Assembly: GCA_030280995.1 (NCBI GenBank)
Contig: JASXTE010000002.1
Coordinates: forward strand, 16,808,683 to 16,872,682
Reading direction: 5' to 3'
DNA length: 64,000 nucleotides
Source of the DNA: Hemileia vastatrix
Lineage: Eukaryota > Basidiomycota > Pucciniomycetes > Pucciniales > Zaghouaniaceae
The position numbers and the translations under genes were made by a program. The stretch's first letter is position 1. Every line of letters begins with the position of its first letter. Under the pieces are notes generated by a model that had not been told where the DNA came from, made no database searches, and saw nothing but the letters and a program-made list of their open reading frames with translations. Shown here one piece after another: positions 1-9,454 of this stretch.

Positions 1-832
1 ATTCCTCTTCCAATGCAACCCCTCCCTACATATCAAGCTACTATGGTGCCCAGGACATGCTGGTATTGCTGGCAATGAAATTGTGGATAGCCTGGCCAAT
101 CGCTCTAACCCTTTCGCGGCCCTGGCCCAATCAAGCCTGAATTTCAAACCCCCTCCTCCGTCCTCATCCTTTCCCAAATCGCTTCTCCAATCCCTGTCCC
201 ACTCAATGCTCCTCACTCCTCCCTCTTCTAACTCTCTAAGAAAACTTTGTGGCCATCTTGGCCCTAATGTTATGCTAAACCAACTCTCTCTTCTCCCCAG
301 ACCCAAAGCTACAGCCTTTGCACAAGTTCGATCTGGACACTGCCCCCTCCATCACTACCTCTTCAAATTCAAAGCGGTGGAGGATCCTTGGTGCACCAGT
401 TGCAATTCTAGATGCAAGGACACCCCTGAACACCTTCTTCTACTATGCCCTGCCCATTCAGATCTGCGCTCTTGTCTCATCAAGACTGAAAAATCTCACA
501 AAGTCCCATTTACCACTTCATCCCTCCTCTCACCATCTCCAATTATCTTAGAAGTTGCCTCATACTTAGTTGAAACCGGTAGATTTAAGAATAATCTCCC
601 CTTATCATATGACCAGTAGTTTTCATTATTACATATTACTAACCGTAGTGTACATTATTTACTTATTACTAAACCCTTAGTGTCTACCTCAGTTCATCTC
701 TTATTGCACGTGGCTTTGCAGCCTTCACCTTACTAGTAGCTACTCCAAAGTGTACTTAGCCCGTTTAACAATTGAGTCTCCTTCATGCCCCTTGCTGGGT
801 GAGATTGTAAGAAATAAAAAATAAAAAAAAAC
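1..832 (+). mobile_element. 3' end of a LINE (non-LTR) retrotransposon, Tad/I-like
   Basis: The window opens inside a LINE. An RNase H-like C-terminal ORF ends at 619. It is followed by about 190 bases of 3' UTR and an A-rich tail (about 809-830, AAATAAAAAATAAAAAAAA), the usual end of a reverse-transcribed element. No LTR or terminal inverted repeat is present. The 5' part lies outside the window, so length and target duplication cannot be judged. Confidence 0.8.
2..619 (+). CDS. LINE ORF2 C-terminus: RNase H domain end plus Cys/His motif (partial)
   Basis: The frame is open from base 2 to the TAG at 617-619. It begins with the end of an RNase H fold: the WCPGHAGIAGNE block is the usual motif with the catalytic-site His, followed by VDSLANR. 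About 110 residues later comes a Cys/His cluster (GHCPLHHYLFKF, then CTSC, then HLLLLC), the zinc-finger-like motif found after RNase H in Tad-type fungal LINEs. The reverse transcriptase and endonuclease domains lie upstream of the window. This part has no internal stop, so the copy may be fairly young. The internal ATG at 83 is not a real start. Confidence 0.8.
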   Translation, partial: FLFQCNPSLHIKLLWCPGHAGIAGNEIVDSLANRSNPFAALAQSSLNFKPPPPSSSFPKSLLQSLSHSMLLTPPSSNSLRKLCGHLGPNVMLNQLSLLPRPKATAFAQVRSGHCPLHHYLFKFKAVEDPWCTSCNSRCKDTPEHLLLLCPAHSDLRSCLIKTEKSHKVPFTTSSLLSPSPIILEVASYLVETGRFKNNLPLSYDQ

Positions 833-847
833 TACCACTCTACTACA

Positions 848-900
848 GAAATGACCAAGTAAAATGCAATTATATACTTATTTTTTACCGACACGGAGAC
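848..900 (-). repeat. Short dispersed repeat fragment, inverted relative to about 20307-20360
   Basis: The stretch ATGACCAAGTAAAATGCAAT followed by TATATACTTATT reappears as its reverse complement near 20325-20360, between the two genes of the Harbinger-like element, with flanking similarity over about 50 bases. It is probably a scrap of the same transposon family beside the LINE tail. No coding content is visible. Confidence 0.5.
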
Positions 901-1584
901 AGATCTCCTAAGTCATGAAATTAATATGGGTTCACTCCGGACGAAGCGCTGACACTGCTACCATGCTAGTAAGTCAATACACATCGTGCATGTATCACGC
1001 CCCATCATTATATAGCAGTACATACATTTTTAAATCAAGACTTATTGAAGTGGAATAATACCTAAGAGATGGAAATGGATTATATATATATTTTTAGTTG
1101 TAATATATTGTTTTGTGAACTGCTATAAGTTAATAAGTAGCGATCCCATGAGCTTGAGATCGCTTTCATTGGAAATCTAGATAGAAATACTAAGGATCTC
1201 AACGGAAGATTACATTAAAATTCATTTAAAATTTTTTAGAAAAAATATAAAAGAAATTTTGATTTAAATGGCTGGGGATTCACCATTTGTGTTGTGATAA
1301 TTTGTTTTTTACATCTTTGGATGGAAAATTGGGATGAACTGTACATTTTTCAGAACTCTACGCAGTTTCATGCCCTTCATCTCCAAGAGAGGATTGTAAT
1401 ACCAACTGGGTCTCTCAGCTTTATTTGAACCTGGTCGTTAAGATGCAAGAATAAAGGGTGTTGAGGATATTTTATTCGGGTGGTGTCTTGCCTTGACCCA
1501 TGTCAGGTCAAATTTAGGTCGCGACTAGAAAAGTGAATGAAAATGGATGCAGCTATGATTCGAACTCGGGGTTGGGTAAAACTG

Positions 1585-1595
1585 TATATATATTT
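1585..1595 (+). promoter_or_regulatory. TATA element of the U6 gene
   Basis: TATATATATTT lies 16-26 bases before the inferred U6 5' end, the normal place for the TATA box that fixes the start of RNA polymerase III type 3 and yeast-type U6 transcription. It is conserved in the inverted copy. Confidence 0.7.
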
Positions 1596-1610
1596 GAAAT
1601 AATTCACAAC

Positions 1611-1637
1611 ATTCGCCCGCTTCGGCGGTGCATACGA

Positions 1638-1669
<32 letters not shown>

Positions 1670-1729
1670 GGCCCCTGCACAAGGATGACACATGTAGTCA
1701 GAATGGATTCACCTACGGGTGAAGATTTT
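1611..1729 (+). ncRNA. U6: U6 spliceosomal snRNA, copy 1
   Basis: U6 is the catalytic RNA of the spliceosome. The sequence shows a 5' stem-loop capped by UUCG (GCCCGC/GCGG around 1615-1628). It also has the invariant ACAGAGA box in GATACAGAGAAGATTAGCAT, the AGC triad segment, and the internal stem-loop GCCCCTGCACAAGGATGACAC. A 3' hairpin (TTCACC/GGGTGAA) precedes a run of ten T (1726-1735) that serves as the polymerase III terminator. No intron interrupts it, although U6 introns are known in some red basidiomycete yeasts. The 5' end is inferred from the TATA spacing and the stem, so it is good to a few bases. The long ORF read on the opposite strand is a shadow. Confidence 0.92.
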
Positions 1730-1735
1730 TTTTTT
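1726..1735 (+). terminator. Polymerase III T-run terminator of U6 copy 1
   Basis: Ten consecutive T follow the 3' hairpin of the U6 RNA. The inverted copy keeps a run of the same length (7803-7812 on the other strand). Confidence 0.8.
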
Positions 1736-1909
1736 GTTATAAACCTCTGACAGTGAGTCCTCGGAAGAAAATTATCTCATATTTCAGAATTTATTTATCC
1801 TATTCTTTTACCCCAAAAAGCTCTCCCATTTAAATCACTGACTTTGACTTTCATTTCTTCTTGGAACTATAAAAAGTCATGGGTGTGGTGCTAATATTGC
1901 AAGAATATA

Positions 1910-2286
1910 TTTTTGTGGAGTGATAGGAAGTTGATCAATAGAGTGTAAGTAATAAAAAGGAAGTTTCATTTCCTTTGCTCCAAAAGGTGGTCAACTAAAA
2001 CACACTACGTGCCATTAAAGACAATTTTAACAGGTATGCAAGTTGGACAGTGCTTATTAACCTATTTGTTTCGTATTTTTATCATTTTCTAGTTGAAATA
2101 TCTTTGGCTCAGACACTTTCCCGGCAATTGTATTTTCGTTTAATCAACAAACGAAGTAAAATTGGTCATGGTTAAAGAAGTTTATCTCGCAAGTTATATC
2201 TTTTTCTTCTTCTCTTTCAAACCCTCGAATGACCGAGGAATTTCATTTTCTATTTCTTACTAACCATGATTTTGATGAACTTGTAG
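1910..2286. other. 5' region and unresolved first exon of the CIA30-like gene
   Basis: This interval holds the promoter and the 5' part of the gene starting in the next entry. A likely intron end is visible at 2265-2286, with a CTAAC branch-like site and acceptor TTGTAG. The short first exon carrying the true ATG could not be fixed. ATG at 2168 is the nearest candidate, but it has no strong donor in the right phase. Confidence 0.4.
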
Positions 2287-3189
2287 TCAATCTTATTCGG
2301 AGCAGCCAGTAACCATCCTTGGAACATTAAAGATTGGAAATCTGTAGATGATACTGTTCGTGGAGGATCATCTTATTCAAATTTATCATACGTTTATCCA
2401 AACCAACCGAATTTATCACCTATCAGGTTTGATGGTATTTTAGATACGATTACATTAGGTGGAGCTGGATTTGCGTCTCAAGTTTATAGGCCTTTATCTT
2501 ACCCTTCTCATCGACTTTCATTTGATCCAAAGATTTATTCTGGTATTTTTATCACCGTTCAATCTACTCCTTTATCTCTCACACGATCAACAACAATGGC
2601 CACGAACAAATTAGAACATCAAATCAATCAGTCTCAAACAGCTCACCCTTCTGATAAAGAATTAAAGCACTCTTCTATAACTCAATCGAATCAGACTAAT
2701 GAGAGCCAACCCCTTCAAATTCCCGAAAAAGTATTTAAATACGTCTTGAGTTTTTCAACTAATGAACCATATGAACACAACTCAGATCTCTCTCTAGGTG
2801 ACAATCAAAAAGAAGAAGAATATATTTCACAAAATTTGCAATCATCCATCCAATATCAATACGTTTTCTCAACTATAACTACCACATCTCATAATCCAGA
2901 ACAATCCACGCTACCAGACATTAAACTAATTGAAATCCCCTTCGAGAGTTTTGTAGCTCACTATAGAGGTCGAGTCGTCAAAGATGCCAAGCCTTTTGAT
3001 CCTACCAAGATTCGTTCGATTTCGTTAATGTGTCGTAGCTTTTTTAACGATCAAGCTGGTTCATTTGAGTTAATTGTTCATTCATTGGGAGTTATTAAAA
3101 TTGTAGACCATGAATCTACTCCAGTATTGTCAACTCCTGATAACAAATCGCCCACTCGTCAAGGATTGCTAAACTGTGTTGTTAGCTAA
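2287..3189 (+). CDS. CIA30-domain protein (NADH:ubiquinone oxidoreductase intermediate-associated family), main exon
   Basis: The frame is open after acceptor TTGTAG to the TAA at 3187-3189, about 300 residues. The N-terminal part has the family signature: DWKSVDDTVRGG near residues 15-26, then FDGILDTITLGGAGFASQ. The C-terminal part has FVAHYRGRVV and a KIRSISLMCRSFF block, which closes the galactose-binding-like jelly roll of CIA30. In animals CIA30 (NDUFAF1) is a mitochondrial complex I assembly factor; fungal relatives without a mitochondrial leader are poorly characterised. About 100 residues between the two blocks form a Ser/Thr/Asn/Gln-rich insert (from 2596), longer than usual. The start lies in an upstream exon that I could not place, so targeting cannot be read. 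It is convergent with CTK3, with 319 bases between stops. It looks like an intact host gene. Confidence 0.85.
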   Translation, partial: SILFGAASNHPWNIKDWKSVDDTVRGGSSYSNLSYVYPNQPNLSPIRFDGILDTITLGGAGFASQVYRPLSYPSHRLSFDPKIYSGIFITVQSTPLSLTRSTTMATNKLEHQINQSQTAHPSDKELKHSSITQSNQTNESQPLQIPEKVFKYVLSFSTNEPYEHNSDLSLGDNQKEEEYISQNLQSSIQYQYVFSTITTTSHNPEQSTLPDIKLIEIPFESFVAHYRGRVVKDAKPFDPTKIRSISLMCRSFFNDQAGSFELIVHSLGVIKIVDHESTPVLSTPDNKSPTRQGLLNCVVS

Positions 3190-3508
3190 GGGCAACGTAT
3201 TTTATTTGTTTATGTATTCAGGGTTGAGATCTATGTGAAATCATCGATCCAGTTATATATATATGGGGAGGGGAGGGGGCAGAGGCGATTTCTTCAATTG
3301 ACGGTGCCAAGAATAAAAATTCCGCTTGAAATCCACCCTCAAAAATAAATAGGGGTATCTAACCGTGTAAATGTCATAAACATTACAACAGATTCAAACT
3401 TGGATGACCCATTATTTTATTTTATCTTTCTCATGGTCTGTGGTAATTGTTGGGAATGGAATGAAAACAATTGGTTTGTAATATCTACCAGGCCGGTATA
3501 AAGCTTAA
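3190..3508. other. Convergent intergenic spacer
   Basis: This spacer lies between the stop of the CIA30-like gene (+) and the stop of CTK3 (-). It must hold both 3' ends. A GGGGAGGGGAGGGGGC run lies at about 3265-3282. No other feature is recognised. Confidence 0.5.
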
Positions 3509-4693
3509 CTATTGCGACTGAGGAGAGGTGAGTTGAGTCGAGGTGATAGGAGGGATTGAACCGAAACAACGTATATTTTCAGCTGCCATAGCCTCCCGAT
3601 CCGATTTTGAAAGCCATTTTTCATCTTCACCTTCAGAGTTATCATGATTTTCGTTTTCAGACATACCATTAGATCCATCCATGTCATTATCCCAAAGCTG
3701 ATCAAATTCCACATCTATTGCATGATCCCAATTAGGTAATGTCAAATTGGATGAAGTTGAAAGTACAGAATGTGCAAAAGTTGCTAGACGAGGAGGTTGA
3801 GGTGGAGTAGAGTTTTGGTTTGTTGGTTTAGATTGAATGGTTGAAATAGGCGGAATAGGTAAGACCCAAATCCTTTCTCTCAAACGTTTGTGCTGATGAG
3901 ACAAAGAAAGAAATAAAACAGTCGAATGATGAGAGTAAGTAAGTGGGTACAGATTATTTTATATTCTTTATAGAGATGGGTTTATATCTTGTCTTGTAAT
4001 AAATATCGAAAAGATGACACACTCGTTCACGATCATCATCTATTCGATCGAGAATATCACGTTTGGAAAATTCCGCTAATGGGTTATTATTTTCATCTAC
4101 TTCAGCCTCTGTCAAACTGAAGAAAAAAAAAAAAAAAAAAAAAAAAAAAGACACCCCATAAGTTCTTTCGATTCTTGAATCATTCACTACACTATATTAA
4201 TATTAATATGAAAACTGATAAAGAGATATATATATATATATATATATATGTTAATTATATTTTATATATATCGTACACCTTACATTTTAATCCTCTCATC
4301 CAAATCACGTTCTAGTTTATCAATATAAGACCAATCGACCAATCGTTTCGCTTTCCAACTCTTCAACATCTGTTTCGTACTCTGAACATTCAAAAGTCCG
4401 GCTTTGAACTGTGGCACAACACCAGCGATAATTTTATGTAAATCTTTACGAATTAGGAGGCCATAAGCATTAGCGGATTCGTTTAATAATAAAGAATCAA
4501 TAAGGTAGAGAATATTGATGCGAGCGTTTAAAGCAGCGTTTTCACATTCTTCGACTAAACATTCCCATAGATCGTCACCACATTTAGGTTGATGTTTGAG
4601 TAAGAAACGAATAGTTGATTGAATGGATTGTTGTGAGGATGTGAGTTTTTTGAGTTGCTGGATGAGGTGGAGGCGAACTTCGAAGGGATCCAT
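3509..4693 (-). CDS. CTK3: CTD kinase subunit gamma (CTK3 / Lsg1-like), three exons
   Basis: CTK3 is the third subunit of CTDK-I, which phosphorylates Ser2 of the RNA polymerase II C-terminal repeat. My exons are 4693-4284, 4116-4023 and 3892-3509, giving 295 residues. Donors are GTAAGG and GTGTGT; acceptors are TTCTTCAG and CATCAG; phases agree at both joints. Exon 1 starts MDPFEVRLHLIQQLKKL and forms the helical CID-like N-terminal domain (residues 1-136). Exon 2 ends DDDRER and exon 3 continues HKRLRERIWVLP, rebuilding the conserved C-terminal motif across intron 2. A final acidic stretch with DREAMAAENIR closes the protein. Intron 1 contains a (TA)n run and, on the coding strand, a T run of about 30 before the acceptor. 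The ATG at 4693 is in the usual place for the family. Intact host gene. Confidence 0.87.
4227..4249. repeat. (TA)n microsatellite inside CTK3 intron 1
   Basis: A run of about eleven AT dinucleotides lies in the first intron of CTK3, about 110 bases from a 29-base A run (4122-4149 on the + strand). Confidence 0.85.
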
Positions 4694-5018
4694 GGACTTT
4701 TTGAATCACCGGCAAGAATCAGGTGGAATGTGTTACACTTCTCAGTCGTTATTTTTACTTGAGGCAATTCTCACTGGAATTGTTATTTATATATTATCTT
4801 CGTCACACAGCAATCAATAAACAGTAAAACATACTTTTCAAGAACAAATACTTCCATAATTATGTCACAACAAACACTCTGATATCATCTTAACTCTTAT
4901 ACATCTTTGCTTTCATACATCAAATCTTTAATATCTTTTAATATCACCTATGCTGTTCATCATAATAATCCACGCAGCCCACTTCTAATTACCAACTTGC
5001 ATTAAAAATTATCAAAAC
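4694..5018. other. CTK3 promoter / SARAF-like 3' end spacer
   Basis: A 325-base gap between two genes on the minus strand: the 5' flank of CTK3 and the 3' flank of the SARAF-like gene. I see no further gene or repeat. Confidence 0.5.
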
Positions 5019-6479
5019 CTATCGGTTGCGAGTCGACCCAAAACCTGACGATGTTTGGATAGATCCCAGCCCTCCCAAGTCTCTTGAACTACCTTGTCCT
5101 CGATATGATGGATGAGATCGATCGTTTCCAAATCCCCATCCCATCCCTGTTCCTGTTCCAAAACCAAGAGGCTGACCGAAAAATGAAGATGACCCGAATC
5201 CATATCCCATCGGATGATTATACTCTTCTCTCCGATTTCCAAATAAATGTGTAGCAGCAGATCCCGCAAGTAATCCTGTTTTAACCAAAATGCACCATAT
5301 ATTTAAGAAAAGTGTTTTATATTTAGCTTTACTGGAAACGCTACACTGATGACTCAAACACAATGAGCTGGATGGGCAATCAAGTATTGAACAGCCTTAC
5401 CAGACCAAAAACCTGGCCTCCATCCTTGATTCTCAGATTCGGATGTTGAGCCCTTGGGTGGTGGGGAATTTGCAGAATATGGTGGTGGTGGGTCTCCAGG
5501 TCTACCACCACCCCAAAACCGATTCGTTCGATTGTTACCACCACCACCTCCCCAACCCCAGCCATTGCCACCACCACCACCACCACCACCTCCTCCTCCT
5601 CCATTACCTCCATTTGGTCTAGTGCTCCCCGGAAGAAAACGATCGGCTGACGGAAAGAATGAAATTATAATTGAACGGATCAAAGGATATATGATGAAAA
5701 CAGCAACAGTTCCCCAAAGCAGCCAGAATAGAATAGTTGATACTGTGTAAGTTTTTATTAAAGGGCAAAAATAAAAATAAAAAAGATAACCATACAGATA
5801 ACATAGATCAGTTCAACAATGATAAATGCAGTTTAAGGGAGAGAAAGAAAAATTAAATGGTAATGTGAGACTAACGATCGAAACCATAAGATTCAAAAAG
5901 ATTTTGAGAACTGTCAAGCCTTTTGAGTGAATAAGTTAGCCCACAAGAATCTTACATGAAAAACCAGATTCAAGTTATCAGTGATAATTGCTTGAGTAAA
6001 ACATGCCAATGTTAGATATATCTCATACCTTTAAGAACATAAGGGTCTTGTGAATCACTCCAACCTTCACAACTAACGGATATTTTGCCCAGTTTGATAG
6101 TAGAAGGTAAATCTGCTTCACACTTCCATTGAATATCTGTGCCAGAACCTTTTCCGTAGAAAATGGGTTATTTTTATGATTACAGTAAGGGTTATTTTTA
6201 TGATTACAGTAAAAATAATATTTTTATTCCAGGGGATATATAGTGACACCAATTGATCAAGGACAACATAAATGAGATGGTCAAAAAGGAATTAAAAATG
6301 GACATACCCCCCTTGTTATAACATTGAATTACGTCAGGTTGGTATAATTTACAAGCTGACCCTTGACATGTTAGTTGAGGAACGGGCGACGTCCGTCTAT
6401 AAGTCGTTTGTTCTCCATTGAAGAAGGTCAGTGTATCGATTGAAGAGAGTAAAATACGTTTATGAGTTCCCGATACCAT
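5019..6479 (-). CDS. SARAF-like store-operated calcium entry regulator (TMEM66 family), at least five exons
   Basis: SARAF is an ER membrane protein that slows store-operated calcium entry in animals; the fungal role is unknown. Exons, all joined in phase 1: 6479(or further 5')-6308, 6148-6029, 5950-5876, 5742-5401, 5275-5019. The luminal part has TYRRTSPVPQLTCQG, VIQCYNKGG, DIQWKCEADL, VSCEGW and DSCGLTYSL, with the conserved Cys positions. Exon 4 starts with one hydrophobic helix (STILFWLLWGTVAVFIIYPL), followed by a Pro/Gly-rich cytosolic tail with a Gly run, a PPPPYS motif, GFWSG and a Gly/Phe/Ser-rich end. Order and spacing match the family. From the ATG at 6479 it would be 321 residues, but that start lacks the expected signal peptide. 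The frame stays open upstream of this ATG (to 6506 at least), so a first exon encoding the signal peptide is probably unplaced. Confidence 0.85.
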
Positions 6480-7628
6480 TATTCGATCCTTTACCAAGTA
6501 GAACAAGTCAAATCAAATCGAATTGTCAGAAAATGTTAACACGAGGAGAAAAAATCAAAATCATTAATAAACTACTTTTGATATTTCAATAACCAACCTT
6601 TCTTTTCTTTACTTTTCTTTTCTTTTCTATTCTATTTTTTTTAGCGGACCCGAAAAATGACCAATCAAACAATAAACAGTGGTTATTGTTTGTCTCTGTA
6701 TGTAGAGATGAGAAATCGGGACTGAATTTTCAAATTTGGATAATTTTTGGACCAAAAAGGATTAATGAAGAAAGTCCAATGTGTGTTATGAATAATGGAA
6801 AATTAGCTAGGAGTTAGAAAACAATTGGCCGATCGACGTCCACAATTTATAATCTCATACAATCCAGCCTTGATTTTTTTTCCTACTCTCCTTTCTTCCC
6901 CTGGATCTACTTCTTATATGTATTTCTCTTTCTCTCTTGCCCTCATAAACCTATCTTCTTTTCAAGTTTCTCACAACTTATATTATATACTTTTTCCAGA
7001 ATATTCTATAGTTTGATGACTAAAGTACAAAAAAAGAAAAAAACATGATAATTACCAGAACATTCTAGAACAACACAAAAGACTTTAACCAAACAAGTGC
7101 AGGAAGAAACTATCGACGTGGAACTCTTTCACTTCATAATTAAATCGTTCCTCGTATGAAATCTTTGACCAACTGAACCAACAATGAACCACTCCAAAGC
7201 TTATTTTTACAGCATCCTTCACTGTTGAGCCCCTCATATGTTGTACTTGCGCTACATCTCTACTTCATTCTCAAACTGCAAAACCCCCCTATAGCTCCCT
7301 CCTGATGACCTTACCTCTTGTAACATCACTCACTTCTCCTCTTCAATATGCCTTGATTCTAAATTCCTCTTTGCACATACTTGCTATGCCCTACTTCATA
7401 CTCCAATGTAAAGTGGTAAGAAATTGAAAACATAAGACAAAAGAGTATCACCCATTATTTCTGAATCACTTTTAAAGTAACGTTCTTCTTTTCGAATGAG
7501 CACAATCATTGTATAAACTTATGATCGAAAAATCTGGCTACTTCTTATGTTATAATAGTTTTGCAATTGGTTAATACACAAAGTGATACGCTGTTTTCGC
7601 CAAACTATTCTGACACCACAAACGTATG
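6480..7628. other. 5' flank of the SARAF-like gene and gap up to inverted arm 2
   Basis: About 1.1 kb without a recognisable gene. On the minus strand a purine tract (AAAGAAAAGAAAAGAAAAG type, 6598-6635) lies upstream of the SARAF-like gene. A signal-peptide exon is expected here but could not be fixed. Short ORFs in this stretch show no family motifs. Confidence 0.4.
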
Positions 7629-7868
7629 TATATTCTTGCAATATTAGCACCACACCCATGACTTTTTATAGTTCCAAGAAGAAATGAAAGTCAAAGTCAG
7701 TGATTTAAACGGGAGAGCTTTTTGGGGTAAAAGAATAGGATAAATAAATTCTGAAATATGAGATAATTTTCTTCCAAGGACTCACTGTCAGAGGTTTATA
7801 AGAAAAAAAAAATCTTCACCCGTAGGTGAATCCATTCTGACTACATGTGTCATCCTTGTGCAGGGGCC

Positions 7869-7900
<32 letters not shown>

Positions 7901-8572
7901 TCGTATGCACCGCCGAAGCGGGCAAATGTTGTGAATTATTTCAAATATATATACAGTTTTACCCAACCCCGAGTTCGATTCATCGCTGCATCCATTTTCA
8001 TTCACTTTTCTAGTCGCGACCTAAATTTGACCTGACATGGGTCAAGGCAAGACACCACCCGAATAAAATATCCTCAACACCCTTTATTCTTGCATCTTAA
8101 CGACCAGGTTCAAATAAAGCTGAGAGACCCAGTTGGTATTACAATCCTCTCTTGGAGATGAAGGGCATGAAACTGAGTAGAGTTCTGAAAAATGTACAGT
8201 TCATCCCAATTTTCCATCCAAAGATGTAAAAAACAAATTAACACAACACAAATGGTGAATCCCCAGCCATTTAAATCAAAATTTCTTTTATATTTTTTCT
8301 AAAAAATTTCAAATGAATTTTAATGTAATCTTCCGTTGAGATCCTTAGTATTTCTATCTAGATTTCCAATGAAAGCGATCTCAAGCTCATGGGATCGCTA
8401 CTTATTAACTTATAGCAGTTCACAAAACAATATATTACAACTAAAAATATATATATAATCCATTTCCATCTCTTAGGTATTATTCCACTTCAATAAGTCT
8501 TGATTTAAAAATGTATGTACTGCTATGTAATGATGGGGCGTGATACAAGCACGATGCGTATTGACTTACTAG
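7629..8572 (-). repeat. Inverted-repeat arm 2 (944 bp) carrying a second U6 snRNA gene
   Basis: This is the reverse-complement partner of 966-1909, of equal length and nearly identical, with sharp ends. Differences are scattered single bases, for example one in the U6 5' stem region and one in a B-box-like motif. It lies immediately outside the host-gene island. Confidence 0.9.
7809..7927 (-). ncRNA. U6: U6 spliceosomal snRNA, copy 2
   Basis: Same RNA as copy 1 on the opposite strand: ACAGAGA box, internal stem-loop, 3' hairpin and ten-T terminator (7812-7803). A TATATATA element lies at the mirror position (about 7943-7953). I see one difference near the 5' end (TTTGCCC in place of TTCGCCC), just before or in the first pair of the 5' stem; the catalytic core is identical. 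Both copies could therefore be expressed. They point towards each other across the three host genes. Confidence 0.9.
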
Positions 8573-9186
8573 GGCGAAATTGTGTCGCATTATCGTTTTT
8601 GGTGACAGTGCCCCGCAGTGAAGCCCAACATGGTGCGAAAGCTCATATCACATTTTATTACAAGACATTATGTCATGTTTTTTATGTGGGACATCGCCAC
8701 ACAAAATGCAAACATGTCATAAGTTTCACTGTGGCTCATGGTGTATTGTAGCCAAAAGGCTTCTAAAAACAACATAAAAAATGTCTTTACATTACAGAAT
8801 ATACTTATTATTCTGCCAATGCATGTGCCAATGTATCTGTCAAACATCTTTTAAGTCATTTTCATTAGTTAACAAATAATAAACTGAATCTACTGAAGCT
8901 GATTGCAAAAAGGGCATCACTCTTCTAGAGCACAGATACTCACTCCAGAAAAAAAAGTGTGGGCACCTGACAGCAGGTGCCAATCCCTATCTTTGATTTA
9001 ACTGAGTTACAGCATAGCTGTAATTAATCTGGAAAGACCATGCACTGAACAATGAGCATGCTAGCTTGTGAAATATGAAATCTGAGTTATTCTTGAATGA
9101 AAGATGAATTGAGGGATTGGAACCTGCTGACACTACGCACCAGGTAAGATATCCCTGATGGGGATATCCAGCGCAAGTTGGGGATA
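8573..9186. other. Unassigned spacer with a short perfect hairpin
   Basis: No gene is recognised. Near 8965-8984 there is a perfect hairpin, GGCACCTG-ACAG-CAGGTGCC, that could be the subterminal palindrome of an unidentified transposon. Around 9160-9180 there are GGGGATATC-like repeats. The 78-residue ORF at 8515-8751 straddles the end of arm 2 and has no family motif. Confidence 0.35.
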
Positions 9187-9452
9187 TTGTAGGAAGGGAC
9201 ATAAGGATAGAAAAATATGTGTAAGAGAAGTAAGTGCAAGAAAAATAAGTGTAAGAAAAATAATTTGCAACCATAAGATTTTTTTTTTTTTTAAATTGTT
9301 AAAAAACAGAAAAAAAATAAAAAATAATTTCTTTCAAGAAAAAAAAAATTAAAAAACAAAATTTCCCATGTTTGCAGATATTTTTCTTACACTTATTTTT
9401 CTCACATATTTTTCTCACACATATTTTTCTAATCTTATGTCCCTCCCTACAA
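9187..9452. mobile_element. Small MITE (266 bp) with TA target duplication
   Basis: Terminal inverted repeats begin TTGTAGGAAGGGACATAAG at 9187 and end with the near complement at 9452. They extend inward for about 80 bases of AAAATATGTGTAAGA-type repeats. The element is bounded by TA at 9185-9186 and 9453-9454. Removing it joins the flanking sequence. It has no coding capacity; the TA duplication suggests Tc1/mariner mobilisation. Confidence 0.75.
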
Positions 9453-9454
9453 TA

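Larger units (their letters stand above)
966..1909 (+). repeat. Inverted-repeat arm 1 (944 bp) carrying a U6 snRNA gene
   Basis: This arm matches the reverse complement of 7629-8572 along its whole length, with scattered single-base differences and the same total length. Position x in this arm pairs with 9538 minus x in the other. Similarity stops sharply at both ends: outside CTAG at 966-969, and inside after AAGAATATA at 1909. The arms enclose the CIA30, CTK3 and SARAF-like genes. Apart from the U6 gene the arm shows no coding frame. Confidence 0.9.

Noticed and set aside
1540..1600. Possible tRNA from the GTTCGAATC motif
   Set aside because: No matching T-stem, acceptor stem or anticodon arm around it.
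1503..1691. 62-codon ORF on the strand opposite U6 copy 1 (and its twin at 7847-8035)
   Set aside because: It is the antisense of the U6 RNA and flank; its apparent conservation comes from the inverted duplication.
2269..2286. ATG at 2269 as the start of the CIA30-like gene
   Set aside because: The frame runs into TAG at 2284; this stretch is the intron 3' end.
5454..5750. 98-codon Pro-rich ORF on the + strand
   Set aside because: Antisense of the Gly-rich tail and membrane helix of the SARAF-like gene.
8515..8751. 78-codon ORF
   Set aside because: Straddles the end of inverted arm 2 and has no family motif or codon evidence.
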